Source: Cytophagales bacterium
Lineage (GTDB): Bacteria; Bacteroidota; Bacteroidia; Cytophagales; Flammeovirgaceae
Direction of reading: 5' to 3'
Length of the DNA stretch: 64,000 bases
Assembly: GCA_025056215.1 (NCBI GenBank)
Contig: JANWWC010000003.1
Coordinates: 124,001-188,000 of the forward strand
Part shown: in pieces, positions 35,647 through 45,635 of the stretch
Position numbering within the stretch: position 1 is the stretch's first letter
Layout of the letters: each line of letters starts with the position of its first letter
Made by a program: the position numbers and the translations under genes
The notes under the pieces: model-generated
What the model saw: the letters and a program-made list of their open reading frames with translations, nothing else
What the model was told of the DNA's origin: nothing
Database searches by the model: none

Positions 35647-37131
35647 ATGTCGACAACGAAAGGAATTACGAAAAGAAACGAAGACTACGCTGCATGGTAC
35701 CAAGATTTGGTAAAAAAAGCAGACTTAGCAGAAAATTCAGCAGTACGAGGCTGCATGGTAATCAAACCTTACGGATATGCTATTTGGGAAAAAATGAGAG
35801 ATGCCCTCGACCGCATGTTTAAAGATACAGGACATACAAACGCCTACTTTCCTTTGTTTATTCCTAAATCTTATCTTAGCAAAGAAGCAAGCCATGTAGA
35901 AGGATTTGCTAAAGAATGCGCAGTAGTAACGCATTACAGACTAAAAAATGCTCCCGATGGCAATGGTGTTGTAGTGGATCCAGAAGCTAAACTTGAAGAA
36001 GAGCTTATCGTGCGCCCTACATCTGAAACCGTCATTTGGAGCACTTATCGAAATTGGATTCAAAGCTACCGCGACTTACCATTGCTCATCAACCAATGGG
36101 CAAACGTAGTACGATGGGAAATGCGAACGCGTTTGTTTCTGCGCACGGCTGAGTTCTTATGGCAAGAAGGACATACAGCCCACGCGACTGCTGAGGAAGC
36201 TATTGAAGAAACTCTGCAAATGCTCGAGATTTATGCCGAATTTGCAGAAAAATATATGGCATTGCCCGTAATCAAAGGTGTTAAAACACCCAATGAGCGC
36301 TTTGCCGGAGCGGTAGATACTTATTGCATTGAGGCACTTATGCAAGATGGAAAAGCTCTTCAAGCAGGAACCTCTCATTTTTTAGGACAAAACTTCGCCA
36401 AGGCTTTTGATGTCAAGTTTACAGGAAAAGACGGTAAAGAAGAATACGTGTGGGGCACCTCGTGGGGAGTAAGTACTCGACTGATGGGTGCACTTATTAT
36501 GGCACATTCTGATGATGATGGCTTAGTACTTCCTCCTAAGCTCGCTCCTATTCAAGTGGTCATCGTGCCAATCTTTAAAGGAGAAGAGGGCTTACAAAAA
36601 ATTTCTCAAGTAGTAAATTCAAAAATTATTCCCGAATTACGACAAGCAGGACTTACTGTAAAATACGACAACAGAGACACAGAACGACCTGGTTTTAAGT
36701 TTGCAGAATGGGAACTTAAAGGGGTTCCTGTAAGATTGGCTATCGGAGAAAGAGATTTACAAAACCAAACCGTAGAAATTGCAAGACGCGACACTAAAGA
36801 AAAAAGTACTGTCCCTATGGAGAATATTGCTCGTATTATCAAGAACTTATTGGATGAAATTCAAAAAAATATTTTTCAAAAAGCACTGGAGTTTAGACAA
36901 AAGCATACTACCCGCGTAGATACTTGGAAGGAATTCGAAGAGATTTTACTACAAAAAGGAGGATTCGTAGAAGCACACTGGGACGGAACTACTCAAACAG
37001 AAGAAATTATTAAAGAAAAAACCAAAGCCACTATACGCTGTATTCCTTTGCAAAATCCTCAAGAGAAAGGAAAGTGCATCCTAACAGGAAAACCTTCTTC
37101 CCAAAGAGTCTTGTTTGCAGTTGCTTACTGA
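35647..37131 (+). CDS. proS: Prolyl-tRNA synthetase (short, archaeal/eukaryotic-type)
   Basis: A 494-residue class II synthetase that attaches proline to tRNA-Pro. Motif 2 region is [28 protein letters not shown], and [10 protein letters not shown] precedes it; the anticodon-binding domain begins near residue 300 ([10 protein letters not shown]) and a zinc-type C-terminal domain ends in the conserved Tyr (LFAVAY). It lacks the large editing insertion of the E. coli enzyme, so it belongs to the type shared with archaea and eukaryotes, which is the normal form in Bacteroidetes. The ATG at 35647 fits. It is likely a single transcription unit. Confidence 0.97.
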   Translation: MSTTKGITKRNEDYAAWYQDLVKKADLAENSAVRGCMVIKPYGYAIWEKMRDALDRMFKDTGHTNAYFPLFIPKSYLSKEASHVEGFAKECAVVTHYRLKNAPDGNGVVVDPEAKLEEELIVRPTSETVIWSTYRNWIQSYRDLPLLINQWANVVRWEMRTRLFLRTAEFLWQEGHTAHATAEEAIEETLQMLEIYAEFAEKYMALPVIKGVKTPNERFAGAVDTYCIEALMQDGKALQAGTSHFLGQNFAKAFDVKFTGKDGKEEYVWGTSWGVSTRLMGALIMAHSDDDGLVLPPKLAPIQVVIVPIFKGEEGLQKISQVVNSKIIPELRQAGLTVKYDNRDTERPGFKFAEWELKGVPVRLAIGERDLQNQTVEIARRDTKEKSTVPMENIARIIKNLLDEIQKNIFQKALEFRQKHTTRVDTWKEFEEILLQKGGFVEAHWDGTTQTEEIIKEKTKATIRCIPLQNPQEKGKCILTGKPSSQRVLFAVAY

Positions 37132-37159
37132 CTTACCAGCGTCTATATTTTGCTGAAAT

Positions 37160-37196
37160 ACTCTCATTCGAGAGAGTGCAAAAAAGCTTTTTAATT
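37160..37196 (+). terminator. Possible terminator after proS
   Basis: ACTCTC (37160-37165) can pair with GAGAGT (37172-37177), and a second small AAAAAGC/GCTTTTT hairpin follows at about 37180-37192, ending in a T-run. Weak but well placed. Confidence 0.4.
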
Positions 37197-37381
37197 ACGT
37201 GCTTGATGTAATGCCACAGCTTCAGCTTCAAGCAGGGTGGAAAGGTTGATATTTAGCCTTTTTTGTACTAGTTTAAACTTCATCCGACGGTTTAAGTGTA
37301 AATTTGAAAAATCAGACCAATTCTAGTAAAACTTTAAGCTTCCAAAATATGAATTGAAACTAAGCTCATCAAAAAATAAAA

Positions 37382-37895
37382 ATAGGACTTCTAAAATTAG
37401 CAAAACAACTGGGCGATGCGTCCCAAGCTTGTAGAGTGATGAGATACAGCCGCGATGGTTTTTCTATCGCATGAAACAGATGTAGGAGGTGGGCGGTAAA
37501 ATGATCCTACGAGAACAGCCAAAAGAAGCTTAATTTGAATAACAGAATAGAAGGACATACAAAAAAGCCGTGATGCAGATGGCTCTTAAAACCCTAGTTT
37601 GAAGCAGCTTCGGGTTTATCGGACGAGTTGAAAAAGAAAATCCTTACTTTGCTCATGAAGAGCGATGTGTATGGTTTACAGCACGACCTGAAGACTTTCG
37701 TCAAGCGACTATTACGAACACTTTCACCGAACTATTCACCATGAATTTTACACGGTCGTTTTTGTAGGAAAGATGTATACCCCCATAGAGAAATTTACAG
37801 AAAGCTTTAATAAATCGATAATCTCTCAAATGAAGAAAGGACACAAAGTAGAAAATATTATGATGGCAAAACTAATCTTTTATGCAAATCCTTAA
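37382..37895 (+). pseudogene. Decayed IS481-family transposase, internally deleted
   Basis: Translation in shifting frames gives the IS481 N-terminal helix-turn-helix signature (GLLKLAKQLGDASQACRVMRYSRD at 37385-37456, one changed residue from common versions), then KAVMQMALK and, near 37680, QHDLKTFVKRL, matching the linker of IS481 transposases. Directly after, at 37713, the frame reads EHFHRTIHHEFYTVVF and GKMYTPIEK, which is the C-terminal end of the DDE domain. The catalytic core between them, with the first two acidic residues, is missing, and several stops and frameshifts occur. The end at 37893-37895 is a stop after a degenerate tail. I infer an old insertion with an internal deletion; terminal inverted repeats were not recognised. 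Confidence 0.8.
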
Positions 37896-38954
37896 AGAAT
37901 TTTTGACAAAAGATAAAATTTTAATCTTTTTCAAATAACACAAATAATCTAAATTTAGATTAAAGCTTACTCCACGGCTCAGTATGCTTATTCCCTTCAC
38001 AATTGCAGTACTAACCAATACAGATGACATAAAACTTCGTACTACTTGTATTATTAAGTTGTTACAATTTGATTTGGCGAATATCCTTTGCTTCTCGAAG
38101 AGTAATCTCCATGTGATTTATTTCATCAAACCATTTGAACCATACTTCTTCTCTCTTTCAACTTAGTCAATACGCTTTCAAATATTTTCTCACTTTCTTT
38201 TGAGCATATGATTAAATCGGGGTTTTATTAAAAGAAAGCAATTCCCCTTATTGCTAACTCTACAAACTGTTCTTAGCTGTTTTTTTCCATCGTCTTTTTT
38301 TTTAATTAATTTTAGAATTGATCCAGAGTCTTCAAAAAAAAAACAATCTGTCGATTTTAAAGGCAGAGCAAGAAGAAAAGAATTTTGAATGTTTGTTTAT
38401 TTCACTTTCTCTTCACATTTTGTTGTAATAACCCTTGGATATTTAAGTAATAGTTACAAATCATTCAGGTTTTTCTTATTGAAAAGAATTATTGTAATCA
38501 TGAAAAACTTAAAAACAGCGAAAGCTATCAAAACTCTTTGCATATAAATCTCTTATCAAACAAAGAAAAAAAGATTTGCAAATCTCGAGGCTAATAAACT
38601 ACAGCTCTATAAAAGGTTTCAAGATTGTTGTTATTTTCTGAATTGCTTATAGTTTTACGCTTCTAACTAATATACTGTTATTCAATCTCTTGTTAAACCC
38701 TCTAAGAGAAATTTGAAGACCTGCGAACAAACAAAAAAACCTAAAATATACTTAAAATTAGGCATTTTGTTGAGAACATTGATGAGAGCCATTTCTAAAA
38801 ACTGATGATACGTTACGTATAAAAATCATTTATCATCTAAATATTTTCATAACAACTCGATGCTTAATAGAAAAAATTGTATTGATTTTGTTATATTTAT
38901 ATATGTTTTTTTGCAATTTTTATATAATTTTACACACGCTAATCATCTATACCT
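37896..38954. other. Gene-poor AT-rich stretch before the AraC gene
   Basis: About 1.06 kb without a supportable gene. The only frames are short (for example 37984-38166) with no family signature. A 15-codon frame beginning MKNLKTAKAIKTLC near 38500 looks like a broken start of a small Bacteroidetes protein but stops at once. Long A/T runs near 38330 and 38880-38940 could serve the araC promoter, though no clean TTG/TAnnTTTG pair is visible. Confidence 0.5.
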
Positions 38955-39887
38955 ATGGAAGATTACAATAAAATTATAGAGTCGCTCTTCATAAAGTTTG
39001 TAAAGCTAAACATGCTCGAAGTAATACAGCCTGTAAATGTTACAAGCTTCTACGATGTGCAGAACACATTAATTCTGTTGAATGCAGGAAATATTTCTTT
39101 AGGAAACGGACAAGAAATGAGCGTTGGAGAAGCATTATTCATTCCAGGAGGTAAACTTACACCATTGACACTAGGAAGCGATGCCCGCCATAGCATTACA
39201 AATGAAGAGCTTATCGAAAATCATGATAAATACTTGAGAGCCAAGCATATTCCTACAGGAATGGACAATGCGAAACTTACTACTACTGTTTTTACAAAAC
39301 TTACTTTTGAGGCAAAAGCATTTGATTCTGTCAATTTTTTCACTAAGTTAGATATACCGCCGTTCATTATAAGAAATTATGCTACCACAGGAAGCCTGAT
39401 ACGAAAAATTCATAGAGAAGTCATTAGTTCTGAACCTGGTAGAAATCGGCTTATTCACCTATTTACAGAAGAAATTGTTATCGATCTGATCCGTTACATT
39501 TTGTCAAATCAAATGTTCGTAGAAAAATTAGCTACTAATAATAGCTATTTCAAAGATCCGAGACTCATTCAGCTCTTTAACTTTATTAAAGAAAACTTAG
39601 CAGGCGATTTATCCAACAAGGTGCTCTCTCGCGTTGCCAATGTATCAGAAGATTACGTAGGACAATATTTTAAGTCCCTCACGGGTATTAATCCACAAGA
39701 TTACATCGAATATCAACGCATGGAAAAAGCAGTAATGATGCTTCGCACTACTAAAAAAAGTATTCGAGCTATCAGCAGTGAAGTGGGCTATAAAGATACT
39801 GCTTATTTTTGTCGCCGCTTTAAAATGATGTTTGGCATCCCAGCAGGCAAAATGAGACGTCGCGAATCTTTGATTGATAATATATGA
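38955..39887 (+). CDS. AraC-family transcriptional regulator
   Basis: A 310-residue regulator with an N-terminal cupin-like sensor region (residues about 20-95: LILLNAGNISLGNGQEMSVGEALFIPGG) and a C-terminal double helix-turn-helix of AraC/XylS type. The HTH region includes LSRVANVSEDYVGQYFKSLTGINPQDYIEYQRMEKAVMML and the family signature IRAISSEVGYKDTAYFCRRFKMMFGIPAGKMR. A middle section of about 110 residues is unassigned. Ligand and targets unknown. The TamL-like gene begins within about 20 bases, so this regulator may share a transcript with it or control it; that is inference. Confidence 0.92.
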   Translation: MEDYNKIIESLFIKFVKLNMLEVIQPVNVTSFYDVQNTLILLNAGNISLGNGQEMSVGEALFIPGGKLTPLTLGSDARHSITNEELIENHDKYLRAKHIPTGMDNAKLTTTVFTKLTFEAKAFDSVNFFTKLDIPPFIIRNYATTGSLIRKIHREVISSEPGRNRLIHLFTEEIVIDLIRYILSNQMFVEKLATNNSYFKDPRLIQLFNFIKENLAGDLSNKVLSRVANVSEDYVGQYFKSLTGINPQDYIEYQRMEKAVMMLRTTKKSIRAISSEVGYKDTAYFCRRFKMMFGIPAGKMRRRESLIDNI

Positions 39888-39906
39888 TAAAAATCGCTAT
39901 ACAAAA

Positions 39907-42483
39907 GTGCACTTTGAGAGCAGAGGATCATTATTATTATTACTTGCATGGGTACTTATGCGATGCGTACCCATCCATCAATTAGAAAGTCATGAGTTTC
40001 TTCTTTATAAACAAAATCTTATAGGAAATCAATTAGTTTCAGCAGAGGAACTCGTGCTTTTCTTTCGTCAAAAACCGAATCGGCGCATTTTAAACTTGCC
40101 AATCACTCCCTACTTATATGCCTACTACAAAGGAAAAAAAAAATGGCTGAAACATCTCTCTAAGGATTCGCTTTTGTACCAAGAAACAGAACAATATTTT
40201 GACTCTTTGACTCAAAAATTACAGACAGAATTAGATAGTATTATAGAAAATTCTTCTAAAGAGGTAGACGATTATGAAAAACTATTTGCGGAATACCCTA
40301 AGGCTGCTCGTTTATATAGAAAAAAACAAAAATTAATAAAGAAAAAAAATGACAAACTCTTAAAACTTCAAACTAAAATTCAAGAAGGAAACTGGCTCAT
40401 GCGGGTAGTAGGAGAAAAACCCGCTATTCTTGACACTTCCTTAAGCTATAGTACAGCCCAACAAATCCAGAAATATTTAGAGTACAAAAAAGGACTTTTT
40501 GGTAGCTCTGTTGTCATTGTATGGGATACTTTAGATAAACTTCCTTTAAATAAACTAAAAAACGAACGTTTAAAAATTAACCTAAATGTCGGGGCTAAGC
40601 TCATCGGACAAACATTTGTAATTCATGAAACCTCTCCCACCTATATTAGAAAGATTATTTGGAATATAGAAGATAGTGCTGCTCTTCGTTTGGTAGAGCA
40701 ACAAACTCAACATCCTCTTCAAAACAAAAAAATTTATAGCGAACAACTTTTAGAAGCAGAGCGCGATTATTTGACGCAGTTGTTTCGCAACCACGGTTAT
40801 TTTAATTTTTATAAAAATCAAATACGCTTTCGAGTAGATACTGTTTCGAATTACCACCCAGATTCTTTAGATGTAATTGGCATAATTAACTTTCCTAACA
40901 ATAGCGCAAAAGTGTACGTGATTGATACGGTTCTTATGGATACTGATACTGATGTTACAAGCCAAAGAAGCATAAAAAAAGTCAAAAATTTTAATGGAAT
41001 TACTTTTTTATTACATAGAGAACTTTTTTCTGCACGCGTATTAGACTCTAAAATTTTTATTCGTCCCAAAGAGAAATTCAGTCAATATTATACAGAAGAA
41101 ACGCAACGCGCATTAGCTTCTACGGAAATGTTTAAGTTCGTTAATATTAAATTCGATACGACAGGCAATCAATTTCGAGCTAATATTTTTACGAGTCCTT
41201 TTAAAAAATATTCGCTTACTACTGAAGTAGGCTTGAATGTTACCCAAACGCTTCCTGGTCCGTTTGTGGGTGTATCTTTCAAGAATAGAAATTTACTAAG
41301 AAGTTGCGACATCTTAGATGTATCCGTGAGATACTCTGTAGAAGCCCAAGCAGCCGCTACTGACATCGGAACAAATCTCCTTACACGCGCTTCAGGAGTC
41401 ACAGGAGTATGGACATTTCCCTGGATTATGCTTCCATTAGGCGGGCAACTCAAAAAAAGTCTCTCACTCAAAATTCCTCAAACAATTATTTCATCAGGTT
41501 ATAACATGGTACAACGCCCCGAATATGCAAGAAGCAATTTGATAGGCGCTATTAACTATAAATGGCGAAATAACAAAAATGGCTTTTGGACATTTGGCTT
41601 ATTAGATATTGCATTAGTACAAACTTCTTACATAAGCCCATCGTTTCGAGAGAGGCTTTCAGAACTTTCTCGTCTAGGTAATCCTTTAGAAAGAAGTTTT
41701 AATAACGCCATCATTACAAATACCAATTTGGGTTATTCCTTTTCTAGAAATACGAGCTTGCTTTCAAACGAAAGACAAAGTTTCGCTAAAATATACTTAG
41801 AAGCAGGAGGCTCCTATCTGAATTTTTTGAATATTGCTGAACTAAATACCCAAGGAAAAATTTTAGGCTTACAAACTTATCGTTATTATAAGGTTAACGC
41901 TGAATATCGCAAGCTATTTAATACAGGTAAAAAGGCGCGTGTAGCAATGCGCGCTCATTTCGGATACGCTATGCCTTACGGAGAAAAAGGCGCTGTTCTC
42001 CCATACGAAAAGCTGTTTTTTGCTGGTGGAAGTAATAGTATTCGCGCTTGGACAGCGCGCCGCGTAGGTCCTGGTTCATTTTCTCCTCCCCGTCGATCTG
42101 ACGGCACTTATGACTATCGTTTCGAACAAGGAGCAGATATCTTAGCAGAATATAGCATCGAGTGGCGGCATCCTATTTTTAGCTTTTTTGAAGGTGCTCC
42201 TTTTGCAGACATTGGAAATATTTGGTCAGTAAAAAAAGATGAAGCCAGACCAGGAGCCGATTTTGAAATCAATCGGTTTTGGAAAGAACTAGCTATAGGA
42301 ATCGGATACGGTATCAGAATGAATTTTAATATTCTAATCGTGCGATTCGACTTTGCTCTAAAAGCATATGAGCCTGCTCGCCCTCTCTCAGAACGATTTG
42401 TTCTCTCAAAAATCAACAAAAAAAACCTACTTGGGCAGCCGGAGCAAATGATCATTAATGTTGGAATAGGATATCCTTTTTAA
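39907..42483 (+). CDS. Omp85-superfamily outer membrane protein, TamL-like
   Basis: An approximately 858-residue protein. The N-terminus has a hydrophobic segment (GSLLLLLAWVLMRC) and then HEFLLYKQNLIGN, EELVLFFRQKPNRRILNLPI, the opening pattern of Bacteroidetes TamL proteins, which are lipoproteins anchored by the Cys seen here although the lipobox (VLMRC) is imperfect. POTRA-like modules follow, and the C-terminal half is a BamA/TamA beta-barrel with RAWTARRVGPG, near residue 725, and a terminal aromatic (GIGYPF). TamL is thought to pair with TamB in moving lipids or proteins to the outer membrane. The frame opens at TTG 39874 inside the araC gene; GTG 39907 is my preferred start. The next gene, murF-alr, follows 29 bases later. 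Confidence 0.85.
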   Translation: MHFESRGSLLLLLAWVLMRCVPIHQLESHEFLLYKQNLIGNQLVSAEELVLFFRQKPNRRILNLPITPYLYAYYKGKKKWLKHLSKDSLLYQETEQYFDSLTQKLQTELDSIIENSSKEVDDYEKLFAEYPKAARLYRKKQKLIKKKNDKLLKLQTKIQEGNWLMRVVGEKPAILDTSLSYSTAQQIQKYLEYKKGLFGSSVVIVWDTLDKLPLNKLKNERLKINLNVGAKLIGQTFVIHETSPTYIRKIIWNIEDSAALRLVEQQTQHPLQNKKIYSEQLLEAERDYLTQLFRNHGYFNFYKNQIRFRVDTVSNYHPDSLDVIGIINFPNNSAKVYVIDTVLMDTDTDVTSQRSIKKVKNFNGITFLLHRELFSARVLDSKIFIRPKEKFSQYYTEETQRALASTEMFKFVNIKFDTTGNQFRANIFTSPFKKYSLTTEVGLNVTQTLPGPFVGVSFKNRNLLRSCDILDVSVRYSVEAQAAATDIGTNLLTRASGVTGVWTFPWIMLPLGGQLKKSLSLKIPQTIISSGYNMVQRPEYARSNLIGAINYKWRNNKNGFWTFGLLDIALVQTSYISPSFRERLSELSRLGNPLERSFNNAIITNTNLGYSFSRNTSLLSNERQSFAKIYLEAGGSYLNFLNIAELNTQGKILGLQTYRYYKVNAEYRKLFNTGKKARVAMRAHFGYAMPYGEKGAVLPYEKLFFAGGSNSIRAWTARRVGPGSFSPPRRSDGTYDYRFEQGADILAEYSIEWRHPIFSFFEGAPFADIGNIWSVKKDEARPGADFEINRFWKELAIGIGYGIRMNFNILIVRFDFALKAYEPARPLSERFVLSKINKKNLLGQPEQMIINVGIGYPF

Positions 42484-42512
42484 ACTATATTTACTTTTAA
42501 AAACGTATAACA

Positions 42513-44936
42513 GTGAAAATTCAAAATTGTTCGTTCTGGAAAAATGTGCGTTACTTGCTTATCGATAGCCGTAACTTGAGCGTCCCTCAAAGCACTGTAT
42601 TCTTTGCTATAAAAGGAGTCAAGCATGACGGACATTCATTCATTCCTTGGCTTTATGAGCAAGGAGTGCGCAAATTTGTAGTAAGCCATTTGCCTAATGT
42701 TTCCTTGCCAGAAGCACAATTCTTAGAATGTGAAAATCCAGTTCATGTGTTGCAAGAAATTGCTCAACAACATCGAGAACAGTTTCATTTTCCTGTTATT
42801 GGAATCACAGGAAGTAATGGTAAAACGATTGTCAAAGAATGGCTCTATCAACTTCTTTCTGACCGTTACGCTATTGTTAAAAGTCCCAAAAGCTATAATT
42901 CCCAAATCGGCGTGCCTCTTTCCGTTTGGGAAATGGACTCTTCTCATACACTCGCTATTTTCGAAGCTGGAATTTCTCAAAAAGGAGAGATGCAACGCTT
43001 GGCTTCTATTATACAACCTACAATCGGAATTTTTACAAACATTGGCTCTGCTCACGACGAAGGTTTTGTTAATCGCTACGAAAAAGCAAAAGAAAAAGCA
43101 CTGCTTTTTTCTAATGTTCAAACACTGATTTATTGCGTAGATTATCCCGAAATTGTACAAGCATTACAAGAAATATCGATTCCTAATGTACTCACTTGGA
43201 CTGTTCAACGTCATCAAGAGGCTACATTTTTGGTTGAAAAAGAAATACTTATTAAAAGTTGCCGTCTCTCATTCTTGGCATCTTCTTTAAGGTTTCCTTC
43301 TTTTTCGGTTGTACTTCCTTTTGTAGATGATGCTTCCATAGAAAATGCTATTCATTGCATATTACTGATGTTGTTCTTGAAAATAGAGCCTTCTGAAATT
43401 TCACAGAAAGTTGCTCTTTTGCGCAATATTCCAATGAGATTAGAAGTCAAAAAAGGAATTCATCGATGCACTCTTATTGACGACACTTACAACAATGATT
43501 TTGTAGGGCTTCAAATCGCTCTTCAATTTCAGAGCCAACAAACTGAGAATCTTAACAAAACTCTCATTCTTTCTGACTTCGCACAAACAGATGCAAGCAT
43601 TTATTCTAAAATTGCGCAACTTATTACTCACTATCAAATTCAATGTTTTGTAGGAATTGGTAAACACCTTTGTGAAAATCGAGTACTTTTTCAAACTAAT
43701 ATACCGCGCCTGTACTTTTATGAATCTACTGATGAATTTCTTGCCAATCAGCCCTTTTTTCAAGATGAGAGTATTTTAATCAAAGGTGCACGTCACTTTC
43801 GGTTTGAGAAAATTGTACAAGCCCTTCAAGAAAAAATTCATGGTACAAAGTTAGAAATCAATCTCGATGCACTAACTCATAATCTGGGAATCTATAAAAG
43901 CCTTTTAAAACCTTCTGTAAAAATCATGGCGATGGTAAAAGCTTTTGCATATGGAGCGGGAGCTGTTGAAGTGGCTAAGTTATTAGAGTATCATCGAGTA
44001 GACTATTTAGCAGTTGCATATGCAGACGAAGGAGTCAGACTAAGAAAAGCAGGCATCAGAATTCCTATTATGGTCATGAATCCTATGCCCGAAACTCTTC
44101 CTTTTCTTTGGGAATATCATCTCGAGCCTGTAGTGTATGGTTTTTCTATTTTAGAAGAAATTATCAACAACGCTTTAAGAATCCAAAAGCCTTTAAAAGT
44201 CCATATAGAATTAGATACAGGCATGAGACGATTAGGCTTTGAAGTTGAAGAAATACAAAAAGTTATCGTTCACATACAGAATCATGCGCTCTTAATTCCT
44301 ACTAGCGTTTTCACTCACTTGGTAGGAGCAGATGAAGACAAACATCAAGAGTTTTCTTTAAAACAAATCCATACTTTTGAGCAAATCGCTCGTTATGCGG
44401 AAGAAAAATTTCAAAAACCTATTTTAAAACATGTTTTAAATTCTTCTGGAATTACGCGCTTCCCCGACTATCAATTTGACATGGTAAGGCTCGGCATCGG
44501 ATTGTACGGAATAGATGCTAATCAAAAAATTTCACGTCTTCTCAAACCAATTAGTACTTTTAAAACTACCATTTCTCAAATCAAAACCTTACCAGCAGGA
44601 GAAACGATTGGTTACGGGCGAAAAGGAGTAACTCTTCAGCAACCTACGCGCATTGCTACTATTGCAGTAGGCTACGGAGATGGCTATAGCCGCCACTTTA
44701 GCTGTGGAGTCGGCAAAGTGTGCGTAAAAAACGTATTATGCCCTGTTGTCGGAAATGTTTGCATGGATATGACAATGATAGATGTTTCTAATACAGATGC
44801 TCAAGAAGGCGATGAAGTAATTATTTTTGGAGAAAACCCATCTATCGAATCATTAGCCCAACAAATCGGCACAATTCCTTACGAAATTTTGACTAACATC
44901 GGAGAACGTGTAAAGCGAGTGTTCTTTTCTGCTTAG
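42513..44936 (+). CDS. Bifunctional MurF-alanine racemase
   Basis: An 807-residue fusion typical of Bacteroidetes. Residues 1 to about 440 are the MurF ligase, which adds D-Ala-D-Ala to UDP-MurNAc-tripeptide: ATP loop GITGSNGKTIVKEW, then KSPKSYNSQIGVPLSVWEM and TNIGSAHDEGF. Residues about 445-807 are PLP-dependent alanine racemase, with the Lys of MVKAFAYGAGA, GLYGIDANQ near the phosphate site, the catalytic-side TIGYGRKGV and GNVCMDMTMID. One enzyme thus makes D-Ala and uses the dipeptide product pathway; Ddl is not in view. A GTG at 42513 is the start. It lies directly after the TamL-like gene. The MurF half has the shortened C-terminal domain common in the fusion. Confidence 0.95.
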   Translation: MKIQNCSFWKNVRYLLIDSRNLSVPQSTVFFAIKGVKHDGHSFIPWLYEQGVRKFVVSHLPNVSLPEAQFLECENPVHVLQEIAQQHREQFHFPVIGITGSNGKTIVKEWLYQLLSDRYAIVKSPKSYNSQIGVPLSVWEMDSSHTLAIFEAGISQKGEMQRLASIIQPTIGIFTNIGSAHDEGFVNRYEKAKEKALLFSNVQTLIYCVDYPEIVQALQEISIPNVLTWTVQRHQEATFLVEKEILIKSCRLSFLASSLRFPSFSVVLPFVDDASIENAIHCILLMLFLKIEPSEISQKVALLRNIPMRLEVKKGIHRCTLIDDTYNNDFVGLQIALQFQSQQTENLNKTLILSDFAQTDASIYSKIAQLITHYQIQCFVGIGKHLCENRVLFQTNIPRLYFYESTDEFLANQPFFQDESILIKGARHFRFEKIVQALQEKIHGTKLEINLDALTHNLGIYKSLLKPSVKIMAMVKAFAYGAGAVEVAKLLEYHRVDYLAVAYADEGVRLRKAGIRIPIMVMNPMPETLPFLWEYHLEPVVYGFSILEEIINNALRIQKPLKVHIELDTGMRRLGFEVEEIQKVIVHIQNHALLIPTSVFTHLVGADEDKHQEFSLKQIHTFEQIARYAEEKFQKPILKHVLNSSGITRFPDYQFDMVRLGIGLYGIDANQKISRLLKPISTFKTTISQIKTLPAGETIGYGRKGVTLQQPTRIATIAVGYGDGYSRHFSCGVGKVCVKNVLCPVVGNVCMDMTMIDVSNTDAQEGDEVIIFGENPSIESLAQQIGTIPYEILTNIGERVKRVFFSA

Positions 44937-44937
44937 A

Positions 44938-45591
44938 TCAAAAAGTTTTGTTAGCATCAAACAAATAAGCAACCAACTCATCGAAAGGCAACGGTTTGTT
45001 GTAGTATCTATCGTTGTACACCGTAGAAAGAAATTTGATGTAACTCGGAGTATCATCTACTACAATATAATCTATTGTAATATTTCCATAAAGTTGATGA
45101 AAAGGCTGTTGAAAGTCTTGCAGAGGAATATGTGGTTTTAAATAATATTTTTCCAACGTTTCTACAAAATCTCCTTTGTCAGTCATTCTTCTTTCGGAAA
45201 ACTGCAAAAAGTAATTAAGCGCAAGTACTTTTTCTTTTAAATAATCGAAAAAGTTTCGATACTCTTCTGGAGAATAATCAAATTTGCTACAAGTTATAGC
45301 CCACCCATTTGCTTGTGGGGATTCATACAAATGAACAGATAAATTATTATCTCCTTTTTGTTTTTTTATCATATAAGCGTCCAAAATCTCGGCTAGCATT
45401 TGTTGAAAACGCTTGCTGTGACGCCATTCGTTATACGCTCGAACATGATGCGCTTGACGTTTGATAGGCTCAGTAAAAGAAATTCTTTCTCCCTCTGCTT
45501 GGGAGTGAAAAATCTTTTCAATGATCTTATCAAAGAATGACACAGCGCAAAGATTTTGAGAACACTTGAATTGTTGAAAAAAGTAATCCAA
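44938..45591 (-). CDS. Conserved-type hypothetical protein
   Basis: A 217-residue soluble protein with no signal peptide or membrane helix and no motif I recognise. Composition is ordinary, with many aromatic residues (EYRNFFDYLKEKVLALNYFLQF; DYIVVDDTPSYIKFLSTVYNDRYY). The reading frame is uninterrupted, codon use resembles neighbours and it fills a gap between two convergent and divergent genes exactly, ending one base from murF-alr, which argues it is real. The first 25 residues may be dispensable; a later start is possible. No function assigned. Confidence 0.65.
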   Translation of the reverse strand: MDYFFQQFKCSQNLCAVSFFDKIIEKIFHSQAEGERISFTEPIKRQAHHVRAYNEWRHSKRFQQMLAEILDAYMIKKQKGDNNLSVHLYESPQANGWAITCSKFDYSPEEYRNFFDYLKEKVLALNYFLQFSERRMTDKGDFVETLEKYYLKPHIPLQDFQQPFHQLYGNITIDYIVVDDTPSYIKFLSTVYNDRYYNKPLPFDELVAYLFDANKTF

Positions 45592-45635
45592 ATTTACGAA
45601 TTTGAATTTTAAAAAAAAAACATAAACTCAGAAAA

